Shown here: one piece after another, positions 1-15,113 of the stretch
How positions within the stretch are numbered: position 1 is the first letter of the stretch
How the letters are laid out: every line of letters starts with the position of its first letter
Source: Amphimedon queenslandica
Taxonomy: Eukaryota > Porifera > Demospongiae > Haplosclerida > Niphatidae
Reading direction: 5' to 3'
Assembly (NCBI RefSeq): GCF_000090795.2
Contig: NW_003546279.1
Span: 236,933-300,932 of the forward strand
Length of the DNA stretch: 64,000 bases
Notes under the pieces: model-generated
The model's database searches: none
Seen by the model: the letters and a program-made list of their open reading frames with translations, nothing else
Told to the model about the DNA's origin: nothing
Position numbers and translations under genes: made by a program

Positions 1-2
1 TC

Positions 3-722
3 TACAAAGGTATCATTGCAAAAGACTCTTTCCTACTTGATATGGCTTCATGGATAGAGATCAATCGTGCTATCGGCGTGGAACATATCACAATGTATGA
101 TCAAGACATTGGACCAAATATCACGAGATTATTGAAAAACTACGAAAAGGAAGGTTTTGTAAAACTTATCGATTGGAAAATATACAACCCAGACTTTACA
201 ATAGCAAACAATGGTCAGTTGGCTAATGCTAATGATTGCTTTTACAGGTACTTAAGGAGAGCCAAGTATGTTCTGTTTATTGATTTAGATGAGCTGATTA
301 TACCACACTCCACTGCAACCCTTGGAGATATGATGAATAGCTTAAGTAAATTTAAAAACATTGTTCAGTATCGATTTTATAACTCATTCTGGCATGAATC
401 ACAAATATCGCTGGTTAATGATACCAAAGAACTTCCGATTCATTTTAGACGTCTGAACAGAACTAAAAATCCACCGGAAACAATAAGATATAAGAATATC
501 ATTAGGATGGAAGCAGCAGTAAGAATAGGCATTCATCACATCTATCAAATGAAGAAAGGTTACAAGATGTATCAAGTACCAGAACATGTTGGACTAATGC
601 ATCACTATAGGACACCAGATTACGCTAGAAAAGAGGAACAACTGACTGACAAGATATTGTCAAAATACTTTAATACTGTTATGAAAAGACTGGCTAATGT
701 TACTTTATTTACACAAGTATAG
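3..722 (+). CDS. Glycosyltransferase family 92 protein, C-terminal part (5' end outside window)
   Basis: The frame is open from the window edge to a TAG at 720-722, giving about 239 residues. The segment reads YKGIIAKDSFLLDMASWIEI at the start, and near residue 90 has FIDLDEL, the DxD-type metal/nucleotide-sugar motif seen in GT92 (DUF23) proteins. The preceding run (NANDCFYRYLRRAKYVLF) is also typical of that family. These enzymes are Golgi-type glycosyltransferases, galactosyltransferases in characterised animal members. The N-terminal cytoplasmic tail and membrane anchor are not in the window. The stretch has no intron, so this is a long last exon. The acceptor sugar cannot be told from sequence. 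The gene is tail-to-tail with the Aurora kinase gene. Confidence 0.85.
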   Translation, partial: YKGIIAKDSFLLDMASWIEINRAIGVEHITMYDQDIGPNITRLLKNYEKEGFVKLIDWKIYNPDFTIANNGQLANANDCFYRYLRRAKYVLFIDLDELIIPHSTATLGDMMNSLSKFKNIVQYRFYNSFWHESQISLVNDTKELPIHFRRLNRTKNPPETIRYKNIIRMEAAVRIGIHHIYQMKKGYKMYQVPEHVGLMHHYRTPDYARKEEQLTDKILSKYFNTVMKRLANVTLFTQV

Positions 723-1125
723 TACATATTTAATTAAAATGACAATAAAATCTAACACTTGGTCACTGTTTACACAATAGAATAGAAGATCAATAGTGAC
801 AGTGCCTTAACTTGCTTATACACTATAATATGATTTTAGCTTGTGGTGAGCAAAAGTACATGAACTATAGCCTATTCAGTGAACACATGATCACTCAAGT
901 TATCATAAATGTTGTGAATAAGATTCAAGAGGTATAGAGAGAGAGAGTATAGTTTACATAAACAAATACCAAAAGGACATAAACACATTGAACAAGGAAG
1001 ACTCAAAGATATAGATGACACAAAACATGATAAATAGTTCATCGTCATGTCTTGATTCTACTGCTATAAATCATACTTATTATTATTATTATTAAAAAAC
1101 AAGAGGCAAGAACACAGTGTGTCTG
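723..1125. other. Intergenic 3' flanks of GT92 and Aurora genes
   Basis: No credible coding sequence. It holds short GA and TTA runs near 935-950 and 1077-1095 and presumably both 3' UTRs. Confidence 0.5.
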
Positions 1126-4100
1126 TCATTTCGCATTCTCTATGATCCAGGAATGCTTGAGGACTTCATCAAGTGCCAGTCTCTCTGAAGGATTCTTTTT
1201 TAACAGCTATAGAAGATAGAGGAGCATGATTAAGCATGATGGCCTTTACACATGAGCCAACTTGTCATCAGCAACAATTGTGGTTCTTTAATCTTGCAAT
1301 GCTGCCAATAGAAACAGAAAAATAGACTATTTCTGGCATCATGTGCTTAGTTGCTGGTAACAAGTTGACTCTCATTGTTTGAAAGACTTAACAGACAATA
1401 CAGTGTAGCCTCTGTTATAAGGACACCTTTATAATGAGGACATTATTTTTTGTAATGTCTCAATTGCAACACTATTCAATTGTGCTATAGTATGTGGGTG
1501 TATCAAAAGAGTCTATATAGTGGATACTATGGCAGGGGTAGATAGAACCATAATCTAATTCCCAATACTGGTAGTTAGGGGTTAGCTGATTAGAAGCCTT
1601 AGTTTCTAATCAACTAAGAGGTTTCTAATCAACTAAGAGGTTTCTAATCAACTAAGAGGTTTCTAATCAACTAAGAGGTTTCTAATCGACTAACAGGTGT
1701 CTAATCTACTAACAGGTGTCTAATCTACTAACAGGTTTTAATCAACTAACAGGTTTCTAATCAACTATAACAGGTTTCTAATCAACTAACAGGTTTCTAA
1801 TCAACTATAACAGGTTTCTAATCTACTAACATCCTTGTGTAAATATCCAGTAACCCTCAACATCTGTAGCTTATCTATAATACTGCTTTCATTTCCCTTA
1901 CTTTAATGATTAAATCTTTAGCACCAGGTGAAACATATGATGGAAATTTAAAGTCAACATTTACAATTTTTCTGTACGTGTCCTGGGTGTTTACAGTTTC
2001 GAAAGGAGGTTTTCCGACAAGAAACTCGTAACAAAGTACACCTAAACTCCATAGATCAACCTAGGGAGAGAGAGAGAGAGAGAAAGAGGTGAAACAGAAT
2101 TAGAAAACATGCCATTTTAGTCCAAATATTACAAAAGCAATCACAGAAACACTTATGGCAACAACAATAATATATTTAGTATAAGAGTTGACATTACTGC
2201 AGTAGTCATATTGTGTCAACAATTCACAATTGATGAAGTCATAACTGCAGTGCATTATTTGTTATTGTGAGAGTCAGTTTCATCTTGGGGGGAGCTACCT
2301 TTTCATCGTGGACCTTCTCTTCTACCATTTCTGGGGGGAGGTAGTCCAGAGTCCCACAGAGGGTAGTCCTACGAGATGAGGGGGCATGAACTGACCAACC
2401 AAAATCTGCTATTTTCAAATCACCCTAAAATTAATAATAACAGTCAGAATGATACTCGTAATACATGCTATTAATGGAGGAGTAGGAGTAGTTATGTTAC
2501 CACCCAAAACTGATAAAGATATTGATAATGTGCATACAATGACTAAAGTTTAGAGTCCAAGTATGCAATAGTAAAGAACTATGCCAGTTGGTCATAACAT
2601 AATGTATGTAACTGAACTATGCCAGTTGGTCATAACATAATCTATGTAACTGAACTATTCCAGTTGGTCATAACATAATCTATGTAACTGAACTATGCCA
2701 GTTGGTCATAGCATAATGTATGTAACTAAATTGTGTGCCAACACAACACTACTGAATAAACCTACTATTAATACACTACCAATTAATTAACTATTAAGTA
2801 ATAAAAGTTACTTAACTATTAGTTAATCAACTATTCAACTCACCTTGAAATTAACTAGTAAATTCTCCGGTTTGATGTCCCTGTGAATAACTTTCTTTGA
2901 GTGACAGTATCTCAGTGCATCTGCTAACTGTTTTATGTACTAAACAACAAAACAACAAACAACAAACAACAACATAAAAACAACAAAAGACAACAACACA
3001 AATAATAACAAACAACACAATAGCAACCAATGTAACTCTATTGTCAACATACAATTGCTGATTGTCTTTCACTGAAGGTACCCTCTTTTTGCAGTATCTT
3101 GTACAATTCTCCTCTTGGGGCGTATTCAAGAATTAAATAAACACGAGTGTCGTCGTAAAAATAACCGTACAAACGAAGAATGTTTGGATGTCTAAAAGCA
3201 TGACAGTGATACAGTATGGCTTCCTCTCCTTCTTTACCTCAAATGAGCCTGTATTTCTATTTCTCTTCTAAGTTGGTGCTCCACTGAAGCTTTTTGCAGC
3301 TGTGATTTAAACAAGACTTTCAGAGCTACGACAAACTTTGTCTTCTTCTCTCGAGCAAGATAAACATTGCCAAATTTCCCTGGGAGGAAAAAGGGACAAG
3401 AATAAAACCATAAGAAAAAATGGGCAAAAAAATGTAATAAAAATTGGGGATGATTTCGGAGCCATTTTTTGGAAAATTATCTTGTACTATAGTACAGGGA
3501 AATTTTCGAAAATTGGCCCATTTTAAAAAATGGCCGTAACTCAAAAATTTCTTGTCAAAATCGCCTCAAACTTTCTACACAGCATAAGGACATCAATATG
3601 TATCAGAAAATCTAATAAAAATTGGGGGTGATTTCGGAGCCATTTTTTTGGAAAAAACCATGGGCTATAGTACAGGGAAATTTTCGAAAATTGGCCCATT
3701 TTAAAAAATGGCCGTAACTCAAAAATTTCTTGTCAAAATCGCCTCAAACTTTCTACACAGCATAAGGACATCAATATGTATCAGAAAATCTAATAAAAAT
3801 TGGGGGTGATTTCGGAGCCATTTTTTTGGAAAAAACCATGGGCTATAGTACAGGGAAATTTTCGAAAATTGGCCCATTTTAAAAAATGGCCATAACTCAA
3901 AAATTTCTTGTCAAAATCGCCTCAAACTTTCTACACAGCATAAGGACATCAATATGTATCAGAAAATCTAATAAAAATTGGGGGTGATTTCGAAGCCATT
4001 TTTTTGGAAAAAACCATGGGCTATAGTACAGGGAAATTTTCGAAAATTGGCCCATTTTAAAAAATCAAAAAAATTAATGGGCATGACTTGAATTGATAAT

Positions 4101-4700
4101 GTAAATTACCTCTTCCTAAAGGTCTTCCAATATCAAAATCAGACAATCCCCACTTCTTACTAAAAATAAAATTAAAATAGTTATTAATAATAATAGCATA
4201 GCAATAATAATGTGGGCGTGGTTGCCCCTCCCCTTCTTACACTGGCTGCTGTGATTGGTCAGTTGCAGTACCAGCTCCTCCCTGAGGTGCTTCTCCTAAA
4301 GACGATGATACAGGAGGAGGAGCAGAGGGAGGAACCGTCAAATGTTCCCGTGTACCATGAGCCGTCTGACCAGTAGCACTAGTTTGACCAGTTCTACTAA
4401 CAGGTATTTGGTGAGTCTTGGATTCTTGAAGTGGGTGGCACAATACCTAACGTTCAATGAAAACAAATCACGTGATAGTCACGTGACTATTGCTGACTTT
4501 TGGTTCCAGATTGGGGGCAGTTTTTTGTCCCAGTCTATAATTAGAGCCCAGTTGATATGAAGAAGTTGCATTTTCTTTGTTACTGGCAGAGCCCAAAGTC
4601 ATCCCTTTGACCTAAGGAAAGGAGAGAGAGGTAAGGGAAGGAAGAGTCAGGTGCTTACTTGAGTCGTTAGTGTCCTTATATTTGTACTCACTCCTGCCAT
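1126..4700 (-). CDS. AURK: Aurora-type mitotic serine/threonine kinase
   Basis: Multi-exon minus-strand gene. Exon 1 is only three codons (4692-4700, MAG, donor GTGAGT). Exon 2 is 4498-4611 (contains [11 protein letters not shown]). Exon 3 covers about 4240-4413 and is Ser/Pro/Gln-rich. The kinase domain starts near 4180 ([11 protein letters not shown], then [12 protein letters not shown] ending at 3379). Visible motifs are the lysine in [15 protein letters not shown] near 2870, the DFG variant [12 protein letters not shown] near 2400, the activation-loop segment [17 protein letters not shown], and [20 protein letters not shown] near 2040. The last exon is 1126-1206 and ends HSWIIENAK. The [18 protein letters not shown] block is diagnostic of Aurora A/B/C; A and B cannot be separated here. 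Aurora kinases phosphorylate spindle, kinetochore and histone H3 targets in mitosis. Introns carry minisatellites and a 178-bp repeat array. The gene is head-to-head with PABPN1. Confidence 0.95.
1398..1445 (-). repeat. Solo relative of the 61-bp repeat in an Aurora intron
   Basis: The bases near 1400-1440 (ACAGTGTAGCCTCTGTTATA, then AGGACACC) match the reverse complement of the 61-bp minisatellite unit at 6955-7395. This is a dispersed copy of the same element. Confidence 0.6.
1602..1830. repeat. 19-bp minisatellite in last Aurora intron
   Basis: About twelve head-to-tail copies of TTTCTAATCAACTAAGAGG and variants (CTACTAACAGG forms) at a 19-21-bp step. The left copies are identical and the right ones degenerate. 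Confidence 0.85.
2576..2728. repeat. 38-bp tandem repeat in Aurora intron
   Basis: Four copies of a unit starting GAACTATGCCAGTTGGTCAT, beginning at 2576, 2614, 2652 and 2690, an exact 38-bp period with few mismatches. Confidence 0.9.
3430..4070 (+). repeat. 178-bp intronic repeat array (family A)
   Basis: Three near-identical monomers with anchor CTTTCTACACAGCATAAGG starting at 3571, 3749 and 3927 (period 178), plus a partial copy on the left. It lies in an Aurora intron, antisense to the gene. The same unit recurs at eight other places in the window. Confidence 0.95.
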
Positions 4701-4883
4701 TCTCTCTCAACTCTCTTCAAAACTTTAAATTTCAATTTTTAACCACCAAAAGTCTTGCGCATGCGCAATCAAAGCCGTAGATCTAGATATAACAAATCCG
4801 TATAGTTCAAACACGTGCAATCACATGGCAACCCATTGCGCATGAGTGATAATTCGCTCCTCCCAATAGCGTGTATATTAAAA
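4701..4883. promoter_or_regulatory. Bidirectional promoter, AURK / PABPN1
   Basis: 183 bp between divergent start codons. It contains TGCGCATGCGCA near 4756-4767, a perfect NRF1-type palindrome, a second TTGCGCATG near 4838, and one copy of the 20-nt shared promoter element at 4798-4817. Confidence 0.7.
4798..4817 (+). promoter_or_regulatory. Shared 20-nt promoter element, copy 1
   Basis: CCGTATAGTTCAAACACGTG, 67 bp before the PABPN1 start codon. It matches, with no gap, sites in the IPO4/NDUFAF6 and PEPD/DNAJ promoters. It ends in an E-box (CACGTG). Confidence 0.6.
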
Positions 4884-6057
4884 ATGGCGGAAGAACAGCA
4901 ACAGCAAAGAAACCCCAGTACAAGCCTGAGCATTAGCGAGGACCTGTTGGAGGAGGGGAGCACGCCTAGGGGAACAGAGCCTGATGACAGTGCCCTATTG
5001 GACAGTGCTCTGGGCGTTGGGGAGGAAGAGGAGGACGAGGATGGAAGTTTAAGAGACCCCGACGGGGACTTGGACGGGGAAATTAGTTTACTGGACCAGG
5101 AGGATGCAAAGGAAACTATACCTATAGAGGACCCCGTCAGTAGCACAACACATACACTGCTTCATAAACCTTTATGGTACAAGATGATTTGATATTGGTG
5201 ATTTGCAGTTTCCTGCAGAAATTGTCGGTATAAAATCCGCCATTTTGTTTTAATCTAAGCATGCTCAACAACACGTGGCCATTTTCACAAAATTGCCAAT
5301 ATAGAATTTTCCAATTAACATAAAATTAACAAAATAATACTCTCTCCCTCAATTGATCTATCTTGTATGTATTGACAGAACTCCTCCTACTTAATATTCA
5401 TGATTTATTAAAGGGTGTGGCTAAAGAATCATTATTAATTAGGAGATAGAGGCGATTAAGGCGAGGGTAAAGGAGATGGAAGAAGAAGCTGAAAAGTTGA
5501 AGGAGATGCAGGGAGAGGTGGAGAAGGAACTAATGGGATCTAAACCAGGTGGGATAAAAAGATTTTTTAATTTTGTGATTTATTATTTCTTTATTTTTTC
5601 TTATAGCTCAAACTAATAACTTTCCTACGATGGAGGAGAAATTGGAATCAGACTCTCGTTCCGTCTACGTTGGAAATGTAATAATACTAATAATATACTA
5701 ATAATTATAATAGCAAGAATTATTGGTTGGGAATTAGTTGTGACAGCTGCTCATTCTTTGATGAAATCGATAGCAATCTATGAAACCCACTCTATTGTAG
5801 TCCCATTTACACACTCTCAGTGACACGAACCAATGTAGAAACTGATGCCCACCAATATGTCTTAATATAATAATAATAATAATAATAATTATTATTATTA
5901 TTATTATTGTTGTCTTTGCTAGGTTGATTATCAGGCTACTGCAGAAGAGCTGGGCCAGCACTTCAACGGATGTGGAAGCATAAACAGAGTCACCATACTT
6001 TGTGACAAATACAGTGGACACCCAAAAGGGTAAGGAAAATAATCATCATCATTATTA

Positions 6058-6088
<31 letters not shown>

Positions 6089-6513
6089 CATTATTATTAT
6101 TATTATTATCATTATTATTATTATTATTATTATTAGTTTTGCATATGTTGAGTTTATTGAATCAGATTCAGTTAAAATGGCGTTAGATTTAGACGAATCT
6201 CTTTTCCGTGGACGGCAAATAAAAGTATATACTAGAAAATTGTAATATTACGCATTAAAATCATTCTCTTCAGGTAACTGCCAAAAGAACCAATAGACCT
6301 GGTCTAGCTGTAACGAACCGTGGGCGGAGAGGACGTGGTCGTGGCATGAGAGGCGGTATGATGATGGGCTTCAATCCATATATGGGCGGGTACATTCCGA
6401 TGATGCCTTTTAGGGGGCGGGGCCGAGGATTCCGGTAAGTTTTTTATTGGTTGCCTAAATTTTTATTTATTTTTAGTGGCCGAGCAAAGACGAACTGGTA
6501 TGCTCCTTATTAA
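4884..6513 (+). CDS. PABPN1: Nuclear poly(A)-binding protein 2
   Basis: Seven exons that join in frame: 4884-5135, 5443-5548, 5607-5677, 5923-6029, 6137-6224, 6274-6434, 6477-6513. The order is an acidic N-terminal region (residues 1-84), a coiled-coil helix ([20 protein letters not shown]), one RRM (VYVGNV ... [11 protein letters not shown] ... GHPKGFAYVEF) and an RGG/Arg-rich tail ending TNWYAPY, as in vertebrate PABPN1. It binds poly(A) tails in the nucleus, stimulates poly(A) polymerase and sets tail length. The start at 4884 gives MAEEQQQQ; an upstream in-frame ATG at 4815 is possible but overlaps the shared promoter element. The vertebrate N-terminal alanine run is absent and a short glutamine run replaces it. 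The first donor is GTCAGT. Confidence 0.95.
5866..5910. repeat. Inverted AAT/ATT microsatellite
   Basis: A run of AAT units followed at once by ATT units, so the two halves are complementary and could fold back. It is inside PABPN1 intron 3. Confidence 0.8.
6050..6135. repeat. (ATT)n microsatellite in PABPN1 intron
   Basis: About 85 bp of ATT/ATC units, ending at the splice acceptor of exon 5. Confidence 0.85.
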
Positions 6514-6954
6514 AAGGTGGAGAAGACACAAAATGGAGGATGAAAGGATTTCTCAGTTATCTTTTTGTTGTTATTGTTAACTGTGAGTGTTTATCTCTTT
6601 GTTTCTGCTTACCACCTCTCAAAAAAATAATATTAAAAAGACACGTAAAAGAAATTAATAATAATTAATTGAAAATGATAATAATAATGATAATAATAAT
6701 AATAAAATCAAAAAAGAAACAAATAATAATAATGTGATTTAAAATGTAAAAAGTTATATTTAAAAAAATAATGATGATAATAAATTGAAAACGTGTCTAA
6801 AAGAGGTGCCTGAAGATTAGCATGTGAACTGAGGATCAACTTTGTATTTTTATAATTTATTTATTTTTATAATCATCAATACATCGTCATACAATAATGT
6901 ATGTTCTAAAACTAATGTATTTAAAAAGATGGTAGAACATCTATGAGGACACAT
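6514..6954. other. PABPN1 3' flank
   Basis: AT-rich, AATAAT-rich sequence with no coding signal. It is probably 3' UTR with AATAAA-like signals. Confidence 0.5.
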
Positions 6955-7395
6955 TTTACATATATTAAGGACAGGTAGTGTGGGCCCAATGGTGTCCTTA
7001 ATAAAGAGGCTACACTGTACATGTATTAAGGACAGGTAGTGTGGGCCCAATGGTGTCCTTAATAAAGAGGCTACACTGTACATGTATTAAGGACAGGTAG
7101 TGTGGGCCCAATGGTGTCCTTAATAAAGAGGCTACACTGTACATGTATTAAGGACAGGTAGTGTAGGCCCAATGGTGTCCTTAATAAAGAGGCTACACTG
7201 TACATGTATTAAGGACAGGTAGTGTAGGCCCAATGGTGTCCTTAATAAAGAGGCTACACTGTACATGTATTAAGGACAGGTAGTGTGGGCCCAATGGTGT
7301 CCTTAATAAAGAGGCTACACTGTACATGTATTAAGGACAGGTAGTATGGGCCCAATGGTGTTCTTAATAAAGGGGCTACACTCCCAATAAAGAGG
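6955..7395. repeat. 61-bp minisatellite with hairpin arms
   Basis: Seven copies with TATTAAGGACAGG starting at 6963, 7024, 7085, 7146, 7207, 7268 and 7329, an exact 61-bp period. Each unit has the inverted pair ATTAAGGACA / TGTCCTTAAT around a 19-bp loop containing GGGCCC. The last copy is degenerate and truncated. Confidence 0.95.
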
Positions 7396-7526
7396 CTACA
7401 CGACAAGGAGGTGGGTGCTAATTATGGTGCTACTTATTAGCATTACTGCCCACTTATTGTTAGCATAACTACTGAAAACAATCGCAAAACATTAAATCGT
7501 GTTTATATTCTCTTTAAGGCCAAGCG

Positions 7527-9041
7527 ATGATGATGATGGCTGCAAGGAAATGGATCTGCATGCCTTTTTCAGCTGCTCTCATTATTTTCTGGTCTTTCTT
7601 AATGTATGGGAACTTCTTCCTAATGATCCACTTCACTGGTAATCATGCTAAAAGGATAGTGCATGGCTACAAGTATTACTTCACTATCTCTGTCTTTGGA
7701 AGCTATCTCTTCTCTCCTTTCCTTGGCCTCTTAGCTGATGTCTGGATAGGAAGATACAGGACTATAATGGCTGGTGTACTCCTCTGCTTCATGTCATGGT
7801 TGATTACTGGGATCAGCTATATTGTTTTCTATTTCTACAATTCCTTTGTATTGAGGTCACACTACTTGTGGTTGTCACTTCTCCCCGCTTATATTTGCCT
7901 ATTTGTGGGTTTTGCAAGTTTCAGAGTCAACGTGATTCAGTACAACATTGATCAACTGGTTGGAGCTTCGGCCGATGAGCTAAACACTGTCATATACTGG
8001 CAGACAGCAATGGAGCCTCTCATTGGCTTGTTGTTCTTTCTAATGCAATGTCTCTTTGATCACGATGAGTACTCGGGTTTAGCTGTTGCAACTTTTACTG
8101 TCTCAGGTTTATTTCTAACTATTATATTAGTGTCACACTCTCACTTCCAACAAAGGCTGGAAAACCTGGCATTGATGGTCAATCCGGTCAAACTGATAGT
8201 CAGAGTATTGTGTTATGCCAGGAAGCACAAGTATCCTGAGAATCGTAGTGCTCTGACCTACTGGGAGGAAGAGGCTCCTTCAAGACTAGACCTGGGCAAG
8301 GATAAATATGGTGGACCATTCACAGAGGAAGAGGTAGAAGATGTGAAGACAGTCTTTCGTATGCTGCCACTCTTTATTGCAATAACTGGTTCCACTTGCA
8401 GTGCAAACTTCAACTGGTACACAAACGACCAAGACTCCTTACTCTCCTGCATACTACCAACAAACATTCCTTATTACTTACTTTCCTTCATCTTCCTTTT
8501 GGCCTACTTGTACTGCTTCAGAATCTGTTGCTACAAGCTTGTACCAAACATGCTTTGTAGAATGAAGATCGGTCTCCTATTCTCACTAGCAACTGTAACA
8601 GCTGATGCTGTAATATTTGTATTCAAAGAAAATGATGTGCTCCTACTTCTTCCACACTTTCTACACAGCATATCGTTCATATTCCTTAATCCGGTATCAC
8701 TGGAGTTCACAGTAGCTCAATCCCCAGTACACATGAGAGGAGTGATGGTTGGATTGTGGTATGCTTCTTGGGGAACAGGCTATCTTCTTGACAGTTTAAT
8801 CAAGTTTCCATTCAAGTGTGAAGATGAGTATTTGTGCACTAGTTTTCATTACTACCTCACAAAACTCGGTCTAGTTTTTCTCATATTGATAGTCTTTGGT
8901 GTATTTGCTAAACGTTACAAATATCGTGTGAGAGAGAATGAAGTTAATATTGTTCAGATAGTTGGTGATCATTATCAGAAATACATTGAGCAGGAGGAGG
9001 AGTACAATAATAAGGAGAAAGGATTTGAGTATACTTTTTAA
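7527..9041 (+). CDS. POT/PTR-like major facilitator transporter (SLC15-like), intronless
   Basis: Single-exon 504-residue membrane protein with about 12 hydrophobic segments. Near residue 64, GLLADVWIGRYRTI matches the PTR2/POT signature (Asp, then Gly, three residues, Thr-Ile) with one mismatch at its first position. POT carriers move di/tripeptides or other small solutes with protons across the plasma or lysosomal membrane. There is a long hydrophilic stretch at about residues 215-285, and the C-terminal tail is charged (EQEEEYNNKEK). The start is the first of four consecutive Met codons. The substrate cannot be assigned, and the ExxER motif of classical peptide transporters is not evident at TM1. 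The lack of introns contrasts with nearly all neighbours and suggests a retrocopied or expanded intronless family. The gene is tail-to-tail with SPT16. Confidence 0.75.
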   Translation: MMMMAARKWICMPFSAALIIFWSFLMYGNFFLMIHFTGNHAKRIVHGYKYYFTISVFGSYLFSPFLGLLADVWIGRYRTIMAGVLLCFMSWLITGISYIVFYFYNSFVLRSHYLWLSLLPAYICLFVGFASFRVNVIQYNIDQLVGASADELNTVIYWQTAMEPLIGLLFFLMQCLFDHDEYSGLAVATFTVSGLFLTIILVSHSHFQQRLENLALMVNPVKLIVRVLCYARKHKYPENRSALTYWEEEAPSRLDLGKDKYGGPFTEEEVEDVKTVFRMLPLFIAITGSTCSANFNWYTNDQDSLLSCILPTNIPYYLLSFIFLLAYLYCFRICCYKLVPNMLCRMKIGLLFSLATVTADAVIFVFKENDVLLLLPHFLHSISFIFLNPVSLEFTVAQSPVHMRGVMVGLWYASWGTGYLLDSLIKFPFKCEDEYLCTSFHYYLTKLGLVFLILIVFGVFAKRYKYRVRENEVNIVQIVGDHYQKYIEQEEEYNNKEKGFEYTF

Positions 9042-9330
9042 TCATACGTGTATAATTCTAATATTTGTCACTTTTGTATTTCAGCTTTAAAATTTCTCAA
9101 TAGGAACCAGCTCAAAGTTTTCATGCAAAAATAATTTTTTAAAAGATTCACCATGTACTGTAACGGTATCACGTGCCTTTGACTGAATGAAAGATTTCTG
9201 TCATTATTATTCATTTTAAAGACATGAAGTTGACAGCAGGAGATAAGTTTGTGTGTAATGTATTTCATTGCATTTCAAAGTTGAGAGATTGCGTGTGAGT
9301 AAAAGGAAGAAGTGGCCAGCCATTTCTGAT

Positions 9331-14793
<5,463 letters not shown>

Positions 14794-15113
14794 GTCACCT
14801 TCTTCTCTCCTCTTTTACACACGACACGACTCACACGAGGACCTCCTCCCGCCAAATCCTATCCTAGCCTAGCCTGTTTAGTAAAGTGGGCGGGGTTTAG
14901 TTGTAATGGGTGGAGGCCATTTGCTTAATTGGGCGTGGGTGAGCCCAGGTGTGGGCATGGCTTGAATTTGTGAAATCATCTATGAAATCATTGAGGAGAG
15001 AGGACTAGGCACATTTGCAGTCTCTCCGTCCCTCACTCAACTTCCTCTTTACTCTAGAGCCTCTGAATGGGCGATATTGTTAAGGTTGAATGATCTGAAG
15101 TGAAGGCATTCAA
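14794..15113. promoter_or_regulatory. Divergent promoter region, SPT16 / TRPML-A
   Basis: 320 bp between opposite start codons, GC-richer than its surroundings, with GGGCGTGGGTG and related GT-boxes near 14881-14945. No copy of the 20-nt element was seen. Confidence 0.5.

Noticed and set aside
4769-5146. Ser-rich 125-codon open frame antisense to PABPN1 exon 1
   Set aside because: Shadow of an acidic, Glu/Asp-rich coding exon; no family pattern.
8655-8672. 17-nt match to the family A repeat (ACTTTCTACACAGCATA) inside the transporter gene
   Set aside because: Only 17 bases, in frame within a transmembrane segment, with no similarity either side. Probably coincidence, though unlikely enough to note.
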